From positions 682,001 to 746,000 of the forward strand of contig NZ_BBZK01000004.1 of assembly GCF_001748085.1 (NCBI RefSeq): 64,000 nt of DNA. The letters are read 5' to 3'. Below, in pieces: positions 60,726 through 64,000 of the stretch. Below the pieces are notes generated by a model. The model saw nothing but the letters and a program-made list of their open reading frames with translations. It did no database searches and had not been told where the DNA came from. Positions within the stretch are counted from its first letter, which is position 1. Each line of letters starts with the position of its first letter. A program made the translations under genes and the position numbers. The stretch is from Streptomyces sp. TP-A0874 (lineage in GTDB: Bacteria; Actinomycetota; Actinomycetes; Streptomycetales; Streptomycetaceae).

Positions 60726-62183
60726 TCAGGGAACGGCGGGCGGTGCGTAGCCGAGCGTGTAGGAGAACACCGTCAGGAACGTCAGCACGACCGGCGCCAG
60801 GAAGATCAACTGCAGGAAGGTGAAGCCCACCAGATGGCGTGCGCGCAGTGACAGGATGCCCAGCAGCGGCAGCATCCAGAAGGGGTTGATGAGGTTCGGC
60901 AACGACTCCGCGGCATTGTAGACCTGCACGGTCCACCCGAGGTTCGCCTGCACGTCGTTCGCCGCGTCCATCACATAAGGCGCTTCCACCAGCCACTTTC
61001 CCCCTCCGGAGGGGACGAAGAAGCCGAGCACTGCGGAGTAGATACCGACCACCAGGGCGAAGGGCGCCAGGGAGGACACCGCCGTGAAGCCCTGGCTGAT
61101 GAAGTCCGCGACCGAGTGGCCCGCGTCGTTGGTGGCACGGGTCATGACGGCGGCGATCGCCGCGTAGATCGGGAACTGGATGAGCACACCGCTGGTGGCC
61201 GGTACGGCCTTGGCCACGGCGTTGAGGAAGCTGCGGGGCCGCCAGTGCAACAGCATGCCGAGCATCAGGAAGAGCAGGTTGTAGGTGTTCAGGCCGGAGA
61301 TCGTCATGATCGGATCCGAGCCGGTGAAGGCCTGCACCGCCCAACCCGCACCCAGCGCCACCACCAGCACGGTCAGCAGCGGGCTGTACTCCAGCCACTC
61401 ACCGGGCCGGGACCGGGGCGGCAGTTCCTCCTCGGCGGTCTCGAGGTCGACACCGAGGTCCCGCGCGCTGCGCACCTGCCTCCCCCGGGGTGCGGAGAAG
61501 TAGGCGATCGTGACCACCAGGACTATCAGGATCGCGGCGAGCAGTATGGACTGCCACAGGAAGATGGTGTCGCGGAACGGGATGACGCCGGTGATGGGCA
61601 ACAGGTTGTCCGGAATGCTGTCCGGGTTGGCCTGCAACTGGGCCGCCGAGGAGCTGAGCCCCAACGCCCACACGCTGCCCATGCCCATGAAGGCCGCCGC
61701 CCCGGCCGCACGGTAGTCGAGGTTCAGCTCGGCCCGGCGTGCCGCCTGGCGGGCGAGGAGACCGGCGAAGATGAGGCTGAATCCCCAGTTGAACATCGAG
61801 CTGACGGTGCTCACGGTGGCGATCAGCGCGACGGCTCCCGGCCCGGTCTTCGGACGCGACGCGATCCGGACGATCAGAGCGCGCGCCACCGGTGCGGTGG
61901 CCACCACGTACCCGCCGATCGCCACGAACGCCATCTGCATGGCGAAGGGGATCAGGTCCCAGAACCCTTCTCCGAACTCGTGGGTGACCTTGGCGGGGGT
62001 GGCTCCGATCGCCAGCGCGCTCACCGTCACGACGACGAGAGCTATCAGCGCGAAGACGAACGCCTCGGGGAACCACCTTTCGGAGAAGTTCGACATCCGG
62101 ACGGCGAGACGTGACAGCGCCCCGGTGTCGTCCCCTGTCGCCTGGTCATCACCTGGATCGAGTTGGGCTTTCTTTGCCAGCAT
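60726..62183 (-). CDS. short-chain fatty acid transporter (AtoE family)
   Basis: A 485-residue membrane protein with about 12 hydrophobic segments: FVFALIALVVVTVSALAIG, FAMQMAFVAIGGYVVATAP, LIATVSTVSSMFNWGFSLIF, FFVPSGGGKWLVEAPYVM. The last segment (SGGGKW) is a family signature. AtoE moves short-chain fatty acids or related carboxylates. ATG 62183 is the only good start. It converges with the SH3-like gene and is followed by a strong terminator. Confidence 0.92.
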   Translation of the reverse strand: MLAKKAQLDPGDDQATGDDTGALSRLAVRMSNFSERWFPEAFVFALIALVVVTVSALAIGATPAKVTHEFGEGFWDLIPFAMQMAFVAIGGYVVATAPVARALIVRIASRPKTGPGAVALIATVSTVSSMFNWGFSLIFAGLLARQAARRAELNLDYRAAGAAAFMGMGSVWALGLSSSAAQLQANPDSIPDNLLPITGVIPFRDTIFLWQSILLAAILIVLVVTIAYFSAPRGRQVRSARDLGVDLETAEEELPPRSRPGEWLEYSPLLTVLVVALGAGWAVQAFTGSDPIMTISGLNTYNLLFLMLGMLLHWRPRSFLNAVAKAVPATSGVLIQFPIYAAIAAVMTRATNDAGHSVADFISQGFTAVSSLAPFALVVGIYSAVLGFFVPSGGGKWLVEAPYVMDAANDVQANLGWTVQVYNAAESLPNLINPFWMLPLLGILSLRARHLVGFTFLQLIFLAPVVLTFLTVFSYTLGYAPPAVP

Positions 62184-62198
62184 CAGAACTCCAGAGGG

Positions 62199-63128
62199 TC
62201 ACGTTCTCGCGTAGACGGTTACGGCGGCGATGAGATCGGCCAGGCCGGTGCCCACCGTCTTGAAGACGGTGATCTCGTCGTCCCCGCGGGTGCGGGGGGT
62301 GGTGCGCGCGCACAGCTCGGGCAGGGTCGCGGCGATGTCCTCGCGGGTCAGCACGGACTCGGCGAAGCCGGTCACGATCTCGCCCGCTTCGGTGAGCGCG
62401 GCTTCGTGGTCGACGAACACGGTGGAGCGGCCCAGCAGCGAGGGGTCGACCTCGTGCATCTCCGGGCGGAAACTACCGATCAGGTCCAGATGGGTCCCCG
62501 GCGCGATCCACTCGTCGCGGATGACCGGTTCGCGGGCGAGGGTACAGGTGGTGATGATGTCCGCCCGTCCGACCGCGGTCCGCAGATCGTCGACCGCGGT
62601 GGCCCTCACCCCCCGCTCCGCCAGGGATCCGGCGAGTTCCCGTGCGCCGGCGGGGTTGTAGGGGTCGGCGATGAGAGTGCTCTCGATACCGCCCCTGACT
62701 GCGGCGTAGGCGTCGTGCACCGCACTGCCGATGTGCCCGGTGCCGACGATCAGGTGGACCCGCGAGTCCTCCCGGGACAGCAGGGACGCCCCCAGCGCGG
62801 CCGTCCCGACCGTGCGCCGGCGGGTCAGCTCACCTCCGTCGATGACGGCGAGGTGCTGTCCCGTACCGCCGTCGGCCAGGACGTAGGCCGAGGAGAGGGC
62901 GGGCAGCCCCCGCTCGGAGTTGCGCGGGAAGACGTCCACCAGCTTCACCCCGAGGAACTCGCGGTTCCAGGCGGGCATCACCAGCAGGGTGGCCTGCTGT
63001 GCGGCGTCCAGTGAGTAGTGCTGCCGGGGCGGCACTTCAGCATCGGCGGTCATACCGGACCGCAGGGCCGGGATGAGGGCCTCGTAGTACAGCCGCCTTG
63101 CTGTCTGGGCGGCGTCGAAGAACTGCAC
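62199..63128 (-). CDS. ornithine cyclodeaminase / mu-crystallin family enzyme
   Basis: A 309-residue NAD-binding protein: LGVKLVDVFPRNSERGLPAL, VHLIVGTGHIGSAVHDAYAA (Rossmann), IITTCTLAREPVI, HLDLIGSFRPEMHEVD. It deaminates and cyclises ornithine or works as a related imine reductase (also SbnB-like). GTG 63128 has AAGGAGAG nine bases upstream. The stop lies 15 bases before the transporter gene, so they form an operon, and the substrate could be a carboxylate imported by it. Confidence 0.88.
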   Translation of the reverse strand: MQFFDAAQTARRLYYEALIPALRSGMTADAEVPPRQHYSLDAAQQATLLVMPAWNREFLGVKLVDVFPRNSERGLPALSSAYVLADGGTGQHLAVIDGGELTRRRTVGTAALGASLLSREDSRVHLIVGTGHIGSAVHDAYAAVRGGIESTLIADPYNPAGARELAGSLAERGVRATAVDDLRTAVGRADIITTCTLAREPVIRDEWIAPGTHLDLIGSFRPEMHEVDPSLLGRSTVFVDHEAALTEAGEIVTGFAESVLTREDIAATLPELCARTTPRTRGDDEITVFKTVGTGLADLIAAVTVYART

Positions 63129-63164
63129 GGGTGGTCTCTCCTTGGTCGGTGCTTCACTCAGAGG

Positions 63165-64000
63165 TCAGGCGTCCAGGACGAGGTCGCTCGCCGGGACGGC
63201 CTGACAGGTCAGGCAGGCGTCGCCGGTGTCCGGCGGATCGGTGAGGTGGGCGACGGCTCCGGAGAGCACCCGTACCGCGCAGCTCTCGCACTGGCCGACA
63301 CGGCATCCGCTGGGCAGCCGCAGGCCGTTGCGCTGGGCGAGGTCGAGGAGCGGACCGTCCTGGGGGGTCCAGGTCAGGGTCGCGCCCGAGGCCCGGAAGG
63401 TGACCGTGTGCCGTGCGTCTCCGGTGGGGATGGCCCGGGGCGGTGGTGCGAACCGCTCGGAGAAGATCTCGACGCGCGGCACGCCGCGGGCCACGAGCCC
63501 GTCCGTCACCTCGCGGATCATCGCGTCCGGGCCGCAGAGGTAGAAGCGGGCCCGCTCGTCGATGTCCTCTTGGGCGACGGACTCCGCCGAAACCCGTCCG
63601 GCGCGTTCGTAGTCGCGCCCGACCAGGTCGCCGGGGCCCGGGCTGCTCAGGTGGCGTACCAGGCGCATCCTGGGGATCTCGGCGGCGAAGTGCCGCATCC
63701 GCGCTCCGAAGCAGATGTCATCGCCGCCTCGGTCGCCCTTGTGGACGGTGATCCGTCCCCCAGCGCTGTCCGTGCGGGCGATTTCGGCGAGCTGGCTCAG
63801 GAACGGGGTGATGCCTACCCCGGCAGCCATGATCACGACGGGGAACGGGGCGTCGACGGGAAGGGTGAAAGCGCCGGTGGGCGGACTGAGCGCCACGGTG
63901 TCGCCCACCCGCAGCTCGGTGTGGATGTGGGTGGAGGCCGCTCCGTCGGGCAGCAGGCGTACGGCGATCGAGTGCTCCTCGCCCGGGGCGCCCGTGAGGG
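63165..64000 (-). CDS. flavin reductase with C-terminal 2Fe-2S ferredoxin domain (partial)
   Basis: The visible 278 residues (the N-terminus lies beyond the window) belong to the ferredoxin-NADP+ reductase fold: VGDTVALSPPTGAFTL, FPVVIMAAGVGITPFLSQL, YLCGPDAMIREVTDGL. The C-terminal domain has GCRVGQCESCAVRVLSG with a later CLTC, the plant-type 2Fe-2S ligands. Such proteins pass electrons from NADH to an oxygenase. The open frame continues to base 64000, so no start is given. It is 36 bases upstream of the cyclodeaminase gene. Confidence 0.87.
   Translation of the reverse strand, partial: LTGAPGEEHSIAVRLLPDGAASTHIHTELRVGDTVALSPPTGAFTLPVDAPFPVVIMAAGVGITPFLSQLAEIARTDSAGGRITVHKGDRGGDDICFGARMRHFAAEIPRMRLVRHLSSPGPGDLVGRDYERAGRVSAESVAQEDIDERARFYLCGPDAMIREVTDGLVARGVPRVEIFSERFAPPPRAIPTGDARHTVTFRASGATLTWTPQDGPLLDLAQRNGLRLPSGCRVGQCESCAVRVLSGAVAHLTDPPDTGDACLTCQAVPASDLVLDA

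Overview
The window is about 64 kb of very GC-rich DNA with strong third-position G/C bias, GTG and TTG starts, long overlapping operons, and typical families such as DUF397, NB-ARC/TPR regulators and LuxR regulators. This points to a Streptomyces or close relative. It reads as a chromosome-arm mosaic of ordinary metabolism, a decayed mobile patch, a catabolic island and a biosynthetic gene cluster. No rRNA and no complete tRNA was seen.

Layout. 0-14.7 kb: a frameshifted PEP-mutase-family gene, a VOC protein, a methyltransferase, a lipoprotein, an 18-copy heptanucleotide tandem repeat, a glycerophosphotransferase-like protein, a two-gene NB-ARC/small-effector pair whose proteins share an amyloid-like motif, an enolase-superfamily enzyme, a fused FAD/iron-sulfur dehydrogenase, and a PLP amino acid decarboxylase. 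14.8-21.2 kb: a decaying mobile region with a tyrosine recombinase, an HTH regulator and a second recombinase-like gene, all frameshifted. It also holds an AlbA_2 gene bracketed by imperfect direct repeats, a PD-(D/E)XK-like protein and an IS remnant. 21.2-34.2 kb: a catabolic island around a GntR regulator, with a divergent promoter and two GTATAC operators. One arm carries a racemase/maleate-isomerase-family protein, a deacetylase-fold hydrolase, GntR, DUF1116, an amidase, DUF2237 and a FAH-type hydrolase. The other carries a nucleobase permease, a Rieske oxygenase with its 3Fe-4S ferredoxin and reductase, an unknown protein and an enoyl-CoA hydratase.

34.2-42.4 kb: a DUF3626 protein, a DUF4041/GIY-YIG protein resembling a phage-entry nuclease, a frameshifted NACHT ATPase carrying the same amyloid-like motif as the pair at 7.7 kb, and a Ro60-type TROVE protein. 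Upstream of the TROVE gene is a non-coding segment that folds as a circularly permuted tRNA mimic, as expected of a bacterial Y RNA. 42.6-58.5 kb: a 15-gene minus-strand operon, mostly with overlapping stop/start codons. It combines GTP cyclohydrolase II, a WD40 protein, a formylglycine-generating-enzyme-fold protein, a methyltransferase and split RibD-like deaminase and reductase. This matches the toxoflavin (7-azapteridine) gene set. Two ATP-grasp proteins, a serine acetyltransferase, a cysteine-synthase-fold enzyme, a 2-oxoglutarate oxygenase, an FMN reductase, a nitrilase, an MFS exporter and a VOC protein are added to it. A LuxR regulator lies just upstream. 60-64 kb: a secreted SH3-like protein, a short-chain fatty acid transporter, an ornithine-cyclodeaminase-family enzyme and a flavin/2Fe-2S reductase cut by the window end.

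The operon at 42.6-58.5 kb is the best candidate for an undescribed system: a pyrimidine-derived core from GTP apparently joined to an O-acetylserine-derived amino acid by ATP-grasp ligases. The Ro/Y-RNA locus and the three proteins sharing the motif are the next most interesting. Seven frameshifts in five genes could be real decay or sequencing errors. The sequence alone cannot decide.
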